A stretch of DNA of 64,000 nucleotides from positions 69,944 through 133,943 of the forward strand of contig CBFHOH010000009.1 of the NCBI GenBank assembly GCA_965657335.1. The letters run 5' to 3'. The notes under the pieces are model-generated. The model was given only the letters and a program-made list of their open reading frames with translations. It had not been told where the DNA came from and did not search any database. How positions within the stretch are numbered: the first letter of the stretch is position 1; every line of letters begins with the position of its first letter. Below are positions 46,020 to 55,972 of the stretch, piece by piece. Made by a program: the position numbers and the translations under genes. Source of the DNA: UBA4582 sp965657335 (GTDB taxonomy: Bacteria > Pseudomonadota > Gammaproteobacteria > Pseudomonadales > Azotimanducaceae).

Positions 46020-47420
46020 ATGATGGAAGACATACTTGACAGCAGTTTGCGCGAGATGGCAGCAGCTGTTCGCAGCAATCAAATCACCTCCGTAGCGCTT
46101 GTTCAGGGTTTTATTGACCGAATCGCGCAGGTGAATTCTGCGTTGAACGCAGTGGTATCTATCAACACCGAAATGGCGCTAAAACAGGCCGCCAAGGCCG
46201 ACAGCGACCTCAAGGAAGGTCATATCCATGGTCCTTTGCACGGTATACCTATGACCATTAAAGATAGTCTGGACACCAAAGACATGGTGACAACATGGGG
46301 CACCAAAGGTCGTGAGACCTTTCGCCCAGGTCGCGATGCGACCTGTGTTTCACGTCTGAGAGCGGCTGGTGCCATTTTGCTTGGCAAGACAAATACGCCA
46401 GAATTTACCTTGTCATTTCAGACTGACAATCTCGTCTATGGCCGAACTAACAATCCACACAACCTAGATATGACACCAGGCGGCAGCAGTGGCGGCGCTG
46501 CGGCGCTTATCGCTGCCAATGCGATTCCTTTCGACATTGGCACGGATACCGGGGGGAGTATTCGTTTACCTGCGCACTTTTGCGGTGTTACTGGCCTCAA
46601 GCCAACCACGGGCAGAGTGCCCTGCACCGGCAATGCACTACCCTCCTCCGGACTACTTGCGCCGCTCAGCCAAGCGGGTCCGCTGGCCAGATACGTCGAT
46701 GATCTTGATGTTTTGATGGCAATTATTCAGGGGCCAGATCTCATGGACCCACATACAGTCGATGCAACGAACCATCTCTCAGAAGAAGTTGACGTGAGTA
46801 CGCTACGCATCGGGTTTCACACAGATAACGGGATCGCAACACCGGTGCAACCTATCCAGCATGCGATCCTTGACACGATAGCGCTCCTCAAAGCAGACGG
46901 ATTCCACGTAGAGGAAGCCACGCCACCGGGTATTGAAATGGCCGCCCTTATTTACTCGTCCCTTTTCAATGCTGATGGTGGAGAAACCGCCCAAATGCTT
47001 TTAGACGATTGCAGGACACAGGATCATTCGCCACAAATCGCCGATTTGGTGATAGGGCCTGAGCAGCAAAACTATCAAGACACCGCCACGGTAATTAATC
47101 TCTGGGACAATTATCGCAGTTCAATGCTCGGATATTTCGAGCATCATGACATCCTGATTTGCCCTGTAAATGCGCATACGGCGATACCTCACGGGGAAAA
47201 AGAAAACATAATGAATTACAGCTATACCTGTGCTTTCAATCTGACGGGATGGCCCGGACTCGTTCTGCGCTGCGGAACCGACGAAAGCGGCTTACCTATT
47301 GGCCTTCAAATTCTTGCTCGCCCGTTCAGGGAAGACCAGTGTTTGGCGCTAGGTAAAGCCATTGAGTCAATGATTTCCAGCAATGCCGGGCATTTTTCTC
47401 CACCGCAAATACACTGTTAG
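46020..47420 (+). CDS. Amidase signature enzyme
   Basis: A 466-residue amidase signature protein. The catalytic Ser-cisSer-Lys triad is visible as the Lys in MTIKDSLD, and the serines in GGSSGGAAALIAAN and GTDTGGSIRLPAHFCG. It could be an amidase for small amides; it is not a GatA within a gatCAB set. ATG 46020 has AAAGG seven bases upstream. It starts 28 bases after ileS and is probably cotranscribed. Confidence 0.9.
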   Translation: MMEDILDSSLREMAAAVRSNQITSVALVQGFIDRIAQVNSALNAVVSINTEMALKQAAKADSDLKEGHIHGPLHGIPMTIKDSLDTKDMVTTWGTKGRETFRPGRDATCVSRLRAAGAILLGKTNTPEFTLSFQTDNLVYGRTNNPHNLDMTPGGSSGGAAALIAANAIPFDIGTDTGGSIRLPAHFCGVTGLKPTTGRVPCTGNALPSSGLLAPLSQAGPLARYVDDLDVLMAIIQGPDLMDPHTVDATNHLSEEVDVSTLRIGFHTDNGIATPVQPIQHAILDTIALLKADGFHVEEATPPGIEMAALIYSSLFNADGGETAQMLLDDCRTQDHSPQIADLVIGPEQQNYQDTATVINLWDNYRSSMLGYFEHHDILICPVNAHTAIPHGEKENIMNYSYTCAFNLTGWPGLVLRCGTDESGLPIGLQILARPFREDQCLALGKAIESMISSNAGHFSPPQIHC

Positions 47421-47613
47421 CACCAGTTTGAACCCTGTGGGTGTCTTCGCCGTATAAAACACCGTAAAATGCAATGATTAAGCTCTTTGTTAAATAAGTC
47501 GATGCTATCTAACGCGGAATACTTGCAAATTATCCCACTGCGCTGGCATGCCGCTTAAACCACTCGTATGCTAGGCAGCCTACGAATAGATCTACTTGCT
47601 GTAAGGAACCACG

Positions 47614-49035
47614 ATGATTCAAGCCGTATCTGAGAAATCTGCTCGCAAAAGAAGCACGTTCAACCGACCATTGTTCTTCGATGCCGCCCGATTGATGCGA
47701 AAACCCCTTATCGGATTCATGTCAACCGCAGCGATCTTGTTTGCGTTGCCAACTTCAGCAGCGAATCTTGCAGATATATACGATCTTGCTGTTAACAACG
47801 ATCCACAGCTCGCTGCAGCCAAAGCTGGCTATCTCGCGCAGCGAGAAGTTAAAAGCCAGGCTAGAGCAGGCTTGTTACCTCGCGTCGTGGTCGCGGGAAC
47901 AACCTCAGATAACAAGCGAAGAACTAAATTAAACGATCAGGCTTACAACGAAAATGCATGGCAAGTCGTTATCAATCAGCCTGTTTTTCGCCTCGATAGA
48001 TGGTTCCAGCTACAGCAATCAAAAAACGTTGAAGCTCAAGCAAAAGCACAATTTACCGCGGAACAACAACAGTTAATTTATCGCGTTGCCGATAGCTACC
48101 TTAGTATTTTAGAAGCTCAAGACCGATATGGCGCGTCCATTGCAGAGAGAGATGCTGTTCAACGACAACTGGAACAAGTTCAGCAGCGCTTTGATGTCGG
48201 TTTAGTCGCTATTACCGATGTGTTGGAGTCTACCGCTGCCTTCGATACTTCCACCGTCAGTGTTATTGAAGCAGAAGGTGCGCAAACAATATCTTTCGAA
48301 TCTCTGCTTCGGCTCACGGGTCAGTCATTCAGCCAGATTGAAAGCCTCAGTGCCGATTTCCCTGTTGAGTATCCAGAGCCGAGAGACGAGGAGGCGTGGG
48401 TGAACGCAGCGCTACAACAAAACTTCTCACTCATTGCAGCGCGAGAGGCAGTCAATACTGCTAGACGGCAAATACAGATCGCGCGTAGTGGCCACTTACC
48501 CACCGTCGATGCACAGGCCTACTACGCTGAAAGCAGATCTGGCGGTGGCGGCTTCTTCGGTTCGGCATCAGACATTCGGGCAATGGAGCTTCAACTGAAC
48601 GTACCCATCTACTCCGGCGGGCTTACACAGTCACAGACACGTCAAGCCGGTTTCCAACTAGAGCAAGCACAGAGAAACTTTGATTTAACGCAGAGAACTG
48701 TGGTCGAGAACACCCGCAGTCTCTATAGCGCGTTAAATACAGATGTTGCCAGAGTTAAAGCACGACAGAAGGGCATAGACTCAAGTCAGAGTGCTCTGGA
48801 TGCCACCCAGACCGGCTATGAAGTTGGTACTCGTAATATCGTTGATGTGCTTCTCGCCCAGCAACGCTTGTACTTGGCACAATTTCAGTATGCCAGCGCA
48901 CGTTATCAATACATCAAAGATACTTTGAGACTAAAAGAAGTTGTCGGTACTTTAAGCCCAGAAGATATCTATGCCTTGAATAAATATATCGAGGGCGAAC
49001 AAGGCGTAGGTAAACTTTTACCCACCACGCGGTAG
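47614..49035 (+). CDS. TolC-family outer membrane efflux protein
   Basis: A 473-residue outer-membrane channel protein with a long N-terminal segment, a signal-like stretch (about 30-50, ending TSAANLADIY) and two repeats of coiled-coil helix pairs. TYPICAL features include NNDPQLAAAKAGYLAQRE in the first helix and VGTRNIVDVLLAQQRLYLA in the second half. This is close to E. coli TolC. No inner-membrane pump genes are adjacent. AAGGA is placed six bases before the start. Confidence 0.9.
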   Translation: MIQAVSEKSARKRSTFNRPLFFDAARLMRKPLIGFMSTAAILFALPTSAANLADIYDLAVNNDPQLAAAKAGYLAQREVKSQARAGLLPRVVVAGTTSDNKRRTKLNDQAYNENAWQVVINQPVFRLDRWFQLQQSKNVEAQAKAQFTAEQQQLIYRVADSYLSILEAQDRYGASIAERDAVQRQLEQVQQRFDVGLVAITDVLESTAAFDTSTVSVIEAEGAQTISFESLLRLTGQSFSQIESLSADFPVEYPEPRDEEAWVNAALQQNFSLIAAREAVNTARRQIQIARSGHLPTVDAQAYYAESRSGGGGFFGSASDIRAMELQLNVPIYSGGLTQSQTRQAGFQLEQAQRNFDLTQRTVVENTRSLYSALNTDVARVKARQKGIDSSQSALDATQTGYEVGTRNIVDVLLAQQRLYLAQFQYASARYQYIKDTLRLKEVVGTLSPEDIYALNKYIEGEQGVGKLLPTTR

Positions 49036-49201
49036 GTTTAAGTCACGCCCAAAATTGATACTTGCCACGATTTTTATGGCGACTGTCTACTATTTTTTTA
49101 CAGCAGGCATCCACTGTTAGGAACCATTTTTCACGTACATGCTCTAACAGACAAAATACATTAACTTAGACTGATGAACCAAAGGGTTGCGCTGTCCACT
49201 A

Positions 49202-50335
49202 ATGAAGAAAATAGTCATGAAAGTTAGGATTTTTGGTTCTCTCGCTGCATTACTCCTCATCGCTGCGGCTGTACTTGCGACCAGCAGTGACGATAATCTC
49301 GACAATTCGGGCGCTGCTAACGTTGTATCGAACAAACCTGCTGATACGACCACATCATCTATCCAGCTAACAAAAGATGAAAACAACAATATTCAGGTGT
49401 TCAAAGACGCAAGTCCTTCCGTTGTCTTCGTCACCAACACGCAGCTACGACGTCAACGATTCTCTCTAAACGTCATGGAAATACCTCGAGGTAGCGGCAC
49501 TGGGTTCGTTTGGGACGAATCAGGACTTATCATTACCAACTATCACGTCATCCACGGTGCAAACAAAATCACTATTACGCTGGAGTCGGGCAACCCATAT
49601 CCCGCCGAAGTCGTTGGATTTGCCGCCGAAAAAGATATCGCTGTACTCAGGATTAATGCGCCTAACGAGCAGCTAAAACCGATTGTCTTAGGCGACTCAA
49701 GCCGGCTTTCAGTAGGGCGAAAAGTGCTGGCGATTGGTAACCCTTTTGCACTGGACACTACGTTAACCGTTGGCGTTGTCAGTGCATTGGGACGCGAAAT
49801 TAAATCGACAGATAACCGCACAATTAAGGACGTGATTCAAACCGACGCCGCGATTAATCCGGGCAACTCGGGCGGCCCTTTACTCAATTCAATGGGTGAG
49901 TTGATTGGCGTCAACACAGCTATCTATAGTCCTAGCGGCGCGAGCGCCGGCATCGGATTCGCCATTCCTATCAATACCATCGCGAAACTGGTGCCTCAAT
50001 TAATTGAGCACGGCAAGATAATCAGACCTGTAATTGGCATTGAGACGCTGAAAGATTATCAAGCGCGCAGAATGGGGGTTAAGGGCGTTGTTGTTTTCTC
50101 AGTACAAGATGGTCTTGCCGCGGATGCGGCTGGCATGGTCGGTCTGAGATACGACAACCGCGGACAACTTCACTTAGGTGATGTCGTCATTGCCATTAAT
50201 GGCGCACCGGTTACCAACGAAGATTCGCTGTTGTCTTCTCTGGAGCAATTCAATCCGGGAGATGAGATTAAGGTAACGACCATCAGGGATGAGAAAATTT
50301 ACAATTACGACGTTGTACTCACTGAACCCAACTAG
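49202..50335 (+). CDS. HtrA/Deg-type serine protease with one PDZ domain
   Basis: A 377-residue trypsin-like protease. An N-terminal hydrophobic segment (about 7-27) is a signal or anchor, followed by the catalytic triad His115 (TNYHVIHG), Asp145 (EKDIAVLR) and Ser223 (NPGNSGGPLL), then a single PDZ domain. One PDZ and the N-terminal anchor are like DegS, but the role could be general protein quality control. ATG 49202 is chosen; TTG 49187 and ATG 49217 are alternatives. Confidence 0.88.
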   Translation: MKKIVMKVRIFGSLAALLLIAAAVLATSSDDNLDNSGAANVVSNKPADTTTSSIQLTKDENNNIQVFKDASPSVVFVTNTQLRRQRFSLNVMEIPRGSGTGFVWDESGLIITNYHVIHGANKITITLESGNPYPAEVVGFAAEKDIAVLRINAPNEQLKPIVLGDSSRLSVGRKVLAIGNPFALDTTLTVGVVSALGREIKSTDNRTIKDVIQTDAAINPGNSGGPLLNSMGELIGVNTAIYSPSGASAGIGFAIPINTIAKLVPQLIEHGKIIRPVIGIETLKDYQARRMGVKGVVVFSVQDGLAADAAGMVGLRYDNRGQLHLGDVVIAINGAPVTNEDSLLSSLEQFNPGDEIKVTTIRDEKIYNYDVVLTEPN

Positions 50336-50345
50336 TAAATAAATT

Positions 50346-50735
50346 ATGTTTCTATCACTGCTCACTGAAGAACAAAAAAAGGTTTTTTTCTGTCTCGCCC
50401 ACGACGTTGTCGTTTCCGATGGGGAACTCAGCTTAGGGGAGCACGTAATGATGGAGGATATGAGGCGCGAGATGAATCTCAGCCCCGGCTTCGAAGCGCA
50501 CTATCTACCGCTTGAGGGTGTCGATACTGTCTTCGATTCAAAACGATCACGGGCAACAGTGCTGATTTCTCTAATTCGGCTAGCCTATGCTGATGGCGCC
50601 TTCGAAATTGAAGAGCAGTTTCTCATCAAATCTCTATGTACGCTATTTAATACAACCGACGCCGACCTTCATTTGATAGAAAATTGGGTCAGGAGACTAA
50701 TCGCGCTGGAACGTGAAGCTAATGGGTTTATGTAG
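50346..50735 (+). CDS. TerB-like domain protein
   Basis: A 129-residue helical acidic protein. Two metal-binding-like loops, VVSDGELSLGEH and AYADGAFEIEEQ, and overall length fit TerB/DjlA-type domains found in tellurite-resistance and co-chaperone proteins. No other ter genes are nearby, so function is unknown. It starts ten bases after the protease stop and its 3' end overlaps the next lipoprotein frame. Confidence 0.75.
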   Translation: MFLSLLTEEQKKVFFCLAHDVVVSDGELSLGEHVMMEDMRREMNLSPGFEAHYLPLEGVDTVFDSKRSRATVLISLIRLAYADGAFEIEEQFLIKSLCTLFNTTDADLHLIENWVRRLIALEREANGFM

Positions 50736-51468
50736 GCGCATTACCGCACATGGCATACTCATTTTTCTTCTCGCAGGCTGCACTTCTCAGGTTTTAGAGC
50801 CTTCAGCGGGGAAAGAGCCTTCAGCTAATAAAGAGCCTTCAGCTAATAAAGAGCCTTCAGCGGGGAAAGAGCCTTCAGCGGGGAAAGAGCCTTCAGCGGG
50901 GAAAGAGCCTTCAGCTAACAAAGGGCCTTCGACCTCACAGACCCAAAGCACCGCCGCGATAAATGCTAAAACCAACGAGGTACTTCGCGCGACCCCGCCT
51001 CAGGACTGGCATCAGATTTATCAGCTCAATAGAGGTGTCATAAAACTTGCTGATTTTGTGCCTCCGGGTCAGACAAATCTTGCTTGGAAAACAAAACTCT
51101 CATTCGAATCACACAGTGACCTTGTCGATCTTGACCCAATCGAAATTTTACTTTCAGAGGCTAAAAAGAGCGAGGAGAAGTGCAGCTTTGTCCAACATTT
51201 CAATCTTTTCTCTGGGTTCGAAAACAACTACCCAACGTCTTTGAGACTCATCATGTGCGGTGAGAACGAAAATCTGAAAGAGGGAGAACTGAGCATGCTG
51301 AAGGTGATTAAAGGCGAGGACTTTCTTTACATCATCAGGTTCCTGAAACGAATAGAACCATTCGAGGTGAATCAACCCAACATAGAGCCATCCGAAATCG
51401 CTACTTGGTCAAACTATCTTCGAAAAATCACCCTCTGTAACATCGCGAACGTCAAACACCCCTGCTAA
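50722..51468 (+). CDS. Lipoprotein with tandem EPSAGK/EPSANK repeats
   Basis: A 248-residue protein with a lipobox LLAGC (Cys about residue 19). After the cysteine, seven 6-residue repeats of EPSAGK or EPSANK (50797-50922) form a hydrophilic linker, then a folded C-terminal part about 170 residues long with no motif I recognise. It overlaps the TerB gene by 14 bases. I use ATG 50722; GTG 50713 is in frame and possible. The repeat region may span the periplasm or cell wall. Confidence 0.7.
   Translation: MGLCRRITAHGILIFLLAGCTSQVLEPSAGKEPSANKEPSANKEPSAGKEPSAGKEPSAGKEPSANKGPSTSQTQSTAAINAKTNEVLRATPPQDWHQIYQLNRGVIKLADFVPPGQTNLAWKTKLSFESHSDLVDLDPIEILLSEAKKSEEKCSFVQHFNLFSGFENNYPTSLRLIMCGENENLKEGELSMLKVIKGEDFLYIIRFLKRIEPFEVNQPNIEPSEIATWSNYLRKITLCNIANVKHPC
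50797..50922 (+). repeat. 18-bp tandem repeat, seven full units, within a lipoprotein gene
   Basis: Units start every 18 bases from 50797. The order is GCGGGG, GCTAAT, GCTAAT, GCGGGG, GCGGGG, GCGGGG and GCTAAC at the variable position, so two unit types alternate by near-exact copying, with a partial eighth beginning at 50923. The nearly identical units imply recent expansion or recombination. Confidence 0.95.
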
Positions 51469-51693
51469 CGAAAAGCATTCACGACCTATCCGAATTGCAG
51501 CCGCCCTCTGGCACCCTTCAACTTGCGAATGCATAGCGCATCGCTGCAAATCTAGGGACATTATCCTACACCATCAAACGCAGAGTGCGGCTATTCCAAT
51601 GTTTGCAAAACATGCATCATTTCATACTGAGAATCAGCGCCACACTCGTTAGCAATCTACCGCATCCAGACCAATCTGACCTCAAAACAATCT

Positions 51694-52410
51694 ATGAATC
51701 GAATTTTCGCTAGCCTGCTTTACAAGTTGCTTCCGGGTCGTTGTGTTATCTGCAAAGCACCTAGTCACCGCCAAATTGACCTATGTCAGGCGTGCGAGCA
51801 CGAACTTCCCACGACACCGTCACCCTGCGCGCAGTGCGGTATGAGCTGCCTAGCGATATCTAACCATGATCAAATCTGCGGCACCTGCGTTGCTCACCCG
51901 CCAGAATATGATCGTACATTCTGTGCCTTTACCTATGTTTCTCCGGTCAATCTGCTCGTAAAGGAATTCAAGAATGGGCACAATCTGGTTTTCGGTAAGG
52001 TGATGTCTCAGGTTCTGGCAAAAAAATACAGAGCAACGCTGGTGAACAGACCCGCGCCGCACCTGTTACTTCCCGTTCCCCTGCATAAAAACAGGCTTAA
52101 GCTGCGAGGCTTTAATCAGGCGACGGAGATAGCGCAGGTCATCAGTGATACCTGCCGCATTAAAGTAAACACGCGTGCTTGTAGCCGGCACAAAGAGAAC
52201 GTCGACCAGAAAAAACTTCCAGCTAACCAGCGTAAAAGCAATGTAGAGCAAGTGTTCACGCTCAATCGGCGCTTCAATGGCTATCGCGTGGCAATCGTGG
52301 ACGATGTCATTACAACCGGCTCGACAGTAAGCGCGCTCGCGGAATTGCTCAGACAGCATGGCGCAAGTTCAATCGAAGTCATCGCGCTCGCTAGGACGCC
52401 CAAGCGGTAA
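51694..52410 (+). CDS. comF: ComF-family phosphoribosyltransferase-like protein
   Basis: A 238-residue ComF/GntX-like protein. Cysteine pairs form a zinc ribbon (CVICKAP, CQACEHE, CAQCGMSC, CGTC) at the N-terminus, and the PRPP-loop VAIVDDVITTGSTVSALAEL marks the C-terminal phosphoribosyltransferase fold. Related proteins act in DNA uptake and catabolism in other bacteria; the biochemical role is unclear. It is monocistronic or leads the nudC-mod group with about 100 bases between. Confidence 0.9.
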   Translation: MNRIFASLLYKLLPGRCVICKAPSHRQIDLCQACEHELPTTPSPCAQCGMSCLAISNHDQICGTCVAHPPEYDRTFCAFTYVSPVNLLVKEFKNGHNLVFGKVMSQVLAKKYRATLVNRPAPHLLLPVPLHKNRLKLRGFNQATEIAQVISDTCRIKVNTRACSRHKENVDQKKLPANQRKSNVEQVFTLNRRFNGYRVAIVDDVITTGSTVSALAELLRQHGASSIEVIALARTPKR

Positions 52411-52513
52411 ATGGGCCTGTATCTCGATCCTTCTATCTGCAATTTACTATCAGCTGTGACTGCCAACCGAGGACCCGCTTATGTTAAGGTTTCGTCAATT
52501 AATTAAGGGTTAA

Positions 52514-53371
52514 GTGATAAATATGGACTGGGAATACATTGATTTCGTGCGTGAGTTTAATCCAGGGAACAATCCTCCCGTCAGCTGGGAAAAAAGTTTT
52601 CATATTGTCATCTCTGATGGCGAGATACTGTCAATCGAAGGCGCTCCGTGGCGCCCGCTGACTCAAGATGAATGGCAGTGGCTGGGTATAGAAGGTGTGT
52701 CCAGTCACTATCTTGGCGACGTCGCTGGCATGCCTGTTTTCGCAGAAGAGGTGCACTCTGAGTCGGACGAACCTGCTGGGCACGCTTTTGACACCCTCTG
52801 GTCATTCTTGGGGCAGGTGGACGAGCCAGTGTTCTATCTCGTCGGCCGCGCAAAACAAATTGTGGAATGGCACAGAACACACAGATTTTGTGGCGAGTGT
52901 GGTCAGGAGACGGTACTTTCCGACTCTGACAGATCAAGAAAATGTCTAGCATGCGGACACATGTATTACCCAAAACTGTCTCCTTCTATCATCGTTTTGA
53001 TCACCAGAGGCGAAGAGGTGTTACTTGCTAAAAATGCCAATACACGAGCGAATTTCTATTCCACCCTTGCAGGTTTTGTTGAGCCGGGCGAATCGATAGA
53101 GGAAACCGTTCACAGAGAAGTCATGGAAGAGGTCGGTATCAAGGTTAAGAACCTCAAATACTACAGCAGTCAATCATGGCCTTTCCCAAATTCACTGATG
53201 CTTGGTTTCCATGCTGAATACGACAGCGGAGAGATTGTCATCCAGGAGGAGGAAATAGCTGATGCGCAATGGTTCCACTATAAAAACATGCCCAACAAAC
53301 CGGCGATGATATCCATTTCCGGTTGGTTGGTTGACGACTACATCAAACGCTTGGAAGCAGGCGAAGTATGA
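52514..53371 (+). CDS. nudC: NAD(+) diphosphatase / NAD-capped RNA decapping enzyme NudC
   Basis: A 285-residue Nudix hydrolase. A zinc ribbon is formed by Cys126, Cys129, Cys144 and Cys147, and the Nudix box is GFVEPGESIEETVHREVMEE; the NudC-specific SQSWPFPNS follows. NudC hydrolyses NADH and removes NAD caps from RNA. A GTG start at 52514 has AAGGG four bases upstream; ATG 52523 is an alternative. Its stop overlaps modA by four bases, an odd pairing. Confidence 0.92.
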   Translation: MINMDWEYIDFVREFNPGNNPPVSWEKSFHIVISDGEILSIEGAPWRPLTQDEWQWLGIEGVSSHYLGDVAGMPVFAEEVHSESDEPAGHAFDTLWSFLGQVDEPVFYLVGRAKQIVEWHRTHRFCGECGQETVLSDSDRSRKCLACGHMYYPKLSPSIIVLITRGEEVLLAKNANTRANFYSTLAGFVEPGESIEETVHREVMEEVGIKVKNLKYYSSQSWPFPNSLMLGFHAEYDSGEIVIQEEEIADAQWFHYKNMPNKPAMISISGWLVDDYIKRLEAGEV

Positions 53372-54162
53372 CGCAACATCAGTTACGGCTGGTGGTGCAC
53401 AGACTTCTCAGGATCGTAGCGACTTGTGCGGTACTGGCCTCGTTAAATGCCAACGCCAGCCCTATCAGGATAGCCGTTGCGTCCAATTTCAAACACACAC
53501 TCGAGGCAATATTACCTGCGTTTGAACAGACTTACCCTGAGACAGAGGTTCAAATAATACCCGGCTCGACAGGTGGGCTTTTTGCTCAGATAGTACACGG
53601 CGCACCTTTTGATCTTTTCCTCGCAGCGGACGCGGAACGTCCGAAGAAACTGCTCAACGCTCGCAAAGCACTGAGACTTTTCCACTATGCAACAGGACGA
53701 CTGGTTTACTGGGCACCAGACTTGGATGAGAAAGTCGGACCTGCCGCTCTCATCTCAAGCGCGACACCGATTGCTATTCCCAATCATAGAACAGCGCCCT
53801 ACGGTGCAGCGGCGATGCAAACTCTGACTGACCTGAATATCGTCGATAAAAAATTTGTTACAGGAAACAATGTCAGCCAGTCGTTCCAATTTATTGAAAG
53901 TGGTAACGTCACTTCAGGGTTTGTTGCTCTGTCTCAGGTGCACAACCGAATCAATGACGCGCAGTGGTGGCTCATTCCTGCACACCACCACGAGCCGATC
54001 GTTCAATACGGTGTCTTACTGCCTAACCACCAGCTTAATGCCGTCCAATTTCTTGATTTTCTTATGTCAGATAAAACTCAGCAATTGATCGCTGAAAAAG
54101 GATACCTTCGATCTCAAGTGGCGAAGGCAATAGATCAATCACCTCCAACGCCTATTAACTGA
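53368..54162 (+). CDS. modA: Molybdate ABC transporter substrate-binding protein ModA
   Basis: A 264-residue periplasmic binding protein with a signal peptide (about 1-31, ANASPIRIAVASN at the cleavage area). FAQIVHGAPFDLFLAADAERP and the tight modABC arrangement identify a molybdate or tungstate importer. It overlaps nudC by four bases and precedes modB by one base. Confidence 0.92.
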   Translation: MTQHQLRLVVHRLLRIVATCAVLASLNANASPIRIAVASNFKHTLEAILPAFEQTYPETEVQIIPGSTGGLFAQIVHGAPFDLFLAADAERPKKLLNARKALRLFHYATGRLVYWAPDLDEKVGPAALISSATPIAIPNHRTAPYGAAAMQTLTDLNIVDKKFVTGNNVSQSFQFIESGNVTSGFVALSQVHNRINDAQWWLIPAHHHEPIVQYGVLLPNHQLNAVQFLDFLMSDKTQQLIAEKGYLRSQVAKAIDQSPPTPIN

Positions 54163-54163
54163 T

Positions 54164-54847
54164 ATGCATCCTGACCTGCTCGCACTCACTGTGACACTGA
54201 AACTGGCTATCTCTGTCACGCTGGTTCTCGCGCTGATAGGCACACCTTTGGCGTGGTGGTTATCACAATCTACCAGCAAAGCACGGATCATTATCGAACC
54301 ACTGATTGCATTACCTATCGTCTTACCACCTACCGTGCTTGGTTTTTATTTTTTGATCGCCTTTGCACCGGATCAAATGATTGGCGGCATTTGGTTAAAA
54401 CTTGTTGGGACTCCGCTTGCTTTCACGTTTTCTTCTTTAGTAATCGCCAGCTGCATCTACGCCCTACCCTTTTACATTCAACCGCTTCAATTGGCCTTCG
54501 AGAGCATTAACAAAGGATTCCTCGAGGCAGCATCAACCCTAGGCGCCTCTCCACTAAAACGCTTTTTTTATCTCATTGTGCCACTCTCGCGAAGAGGGTT
54601 TATCACGGCAGGAAGTTTGGCATTTGCCCATACTATCGGTGAATTCGGTATTATTTTGATGATTGGTGGCAGCATTCCTGGAGAAACCAGAGTGCTATCG
54701 ATCGCATTGTTCGACCACGTCGAGTCACTAAATTATCAAAATGCGCACGTATTAGCGCTAGGACTTGTCGTCTTTTCATTCATGCTTCTGCTCGCGATAT
54801 ACACGCTGAATCGCTCGCCACAGCAAAAAAATATGGGAATGCACTAA
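54164..54847 (+). CDS. modB: Molybdate ABC transporter permease ModB
   Basis: A 227-residue inner-membrane permease with about five helices. The EAA loop reads LEAASTLGASPLKRFFYLIVPLSRRG, cut here by motif, in the cytoplasmic segment that binds ModC; a short ELGEFG-like patch, HTIGEFGIILMIGGSIPGET, is characteristic of ModB. It lies one base after modA and one base before modC. Confidence 0.93.
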   Translation: MHPDLLALTVTLKLAISVTLVLALIGTPLAWWLSQSTSKARIIIEPLIALPIVLPPTVLGFYFLIAFAPDQMIGGIWLKLVGTPLAFTFSSLVIASCIYALPFYIQPLQLAFESINKGFLEAASTLGASPLKRFFYLIVPLSRRGFITAGSLAFAHTIGEFGIILMIGGSIPGETRVLSIALFDHVESLNYQNAHVLALGLVVFSFMLLLAIYTLNRSPQQKNMGMH

Positions 54848-54848
54848 C

Positions 54849-55949
54849 ATGTTCCTTGAGGCGAGTATCAATATAAAGCGACCTTCGGGATTCCAGCTGC
54901 AGGCCCAAATCGACATCCCTGATCACGGCGTGACGGCGTTGTTTGGCCCTTCTGGTTCTGGCAAGAGCACGTTGCTTCGATTGTTAGCAGGTCTCGAGCG
55001 TGGTGTTGACTCGGATGCAATCACTATTATGTCTAGGGGCGCGATTTGGCAAGACAAGTCCGCATTTGTCCCGCCGCATCAAAGGTCAATCGGGTTTGTC
55101 TCACAGCAACCCCAATTATTTCCGCACACGACAGTGATGGGTAACCTAAAGCTCGCGCAAAAATTTCGACCCGCACAGGGCGGAACAGTATTGGCAGACG
55201 TGATTTCGTGGCTTGAACTTGAACCATTGCTTGACGCACGTTCGCAGCATCTCTCCGGAGGCGAGGCGCAAAGAGTTTCACTGGCGCGGGCACTCATCGG
55301 TACAACTTCCTGTCTGCTAATGGACGAACCCCTGGCATCCATTGATACCGCGTCAAAAACGACGCTACTTGAATATATCCACCGTTTATCAACGACGCTT
55401 TCTATACCTATCATATACGTCAGTCATTCGCTTCAGGAAATCCAGTTTCTGGCAGACCGAATATATCTTTTACAAAACGGCAGCATCGTATCCAGTGGCT
55501 CTATGCTCGATCTCGGCAACTCACTATTACTGAACAAAGATCAAGGGGATAATGCGGGTTCAATGCTAACCTGTGAAACGCTGGATCTTGATGCACAATA
55601 CGGTTTGACGCGCCTCGCCATTGATCAGCAACGCTTGTATGTCACAGGGCAAAAACTCACAACCAATACCCACGCGCGGATAAGCGTGCCTGCAAGAGAT
55701 GTGAGCATTACCTTGCAACGTCCACAGCAGTCGAGCATTCTGAATATTCTGGAAGCTACCGTCGTTGGTATAGAGCAGCCAACCAATGCACCATCGGTCC
55801 TTGTTTCTCTCAAACTTGAGCAACAAATACTGCTCGCACGGATCACACGAAAATCGCTGGCTCATCTATCACTCAACGTGGGGCAGCGAGTCTTCGCACA
55901 GATAAAAAGTATTTCTTTGCTTAATGAAAACCTGCTGAGCGAAGACTAG
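54849..55949 (+). CDS. modC: Molybdate ABC transporter ATP-binding protein ModC
   Basis: A 366-residue ATPase with Walker A GPSGSGKST at 33-41, signature LSGGEAQRVSLARAL and Walker B LLMDEPLASID. The C-terminal about 70 residues (LNILEATVVGIEQ onward) form a TOBE/Mop domain that binds molybdate and mediates feedback. It completes modABC; no modE regulator is seen. Confidence 0.94.
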   Translation: MFLEASINIKRPSGFQLQAQIDIPDHGVTALFGPSGSGKSTLLRLLAGLERGVDSDAITIMSRGAIWQDKSAFVPPHQRSIGFVSQQPQLFPHTTVMGNLKLAQKFRPAQGGTVLADVISWLELEPLLDARSQHLSGGEAQRVSLARALIGTTSCLLMDEPLASIDTASKTTLLEYIHRLSTTLSIPIIYVSHSLQEIQFLADRIYLLQNGSIVSSGSMLDLGNSLLLNKDQGDNAGSMLTCETLDLDAQYGLTRLAIDQQRLYVTGQKLTTNTHARISVPARDVSITLQRPQQSSILNILEATVVGIEQPTNAPSVLVSLKLEQQILLARITRKSLAHLSLNVGQRVFAQIKSISLLNENLLSED

Positions 55950-55972
55950 AAACACCCTCACCCAAAATAGAG

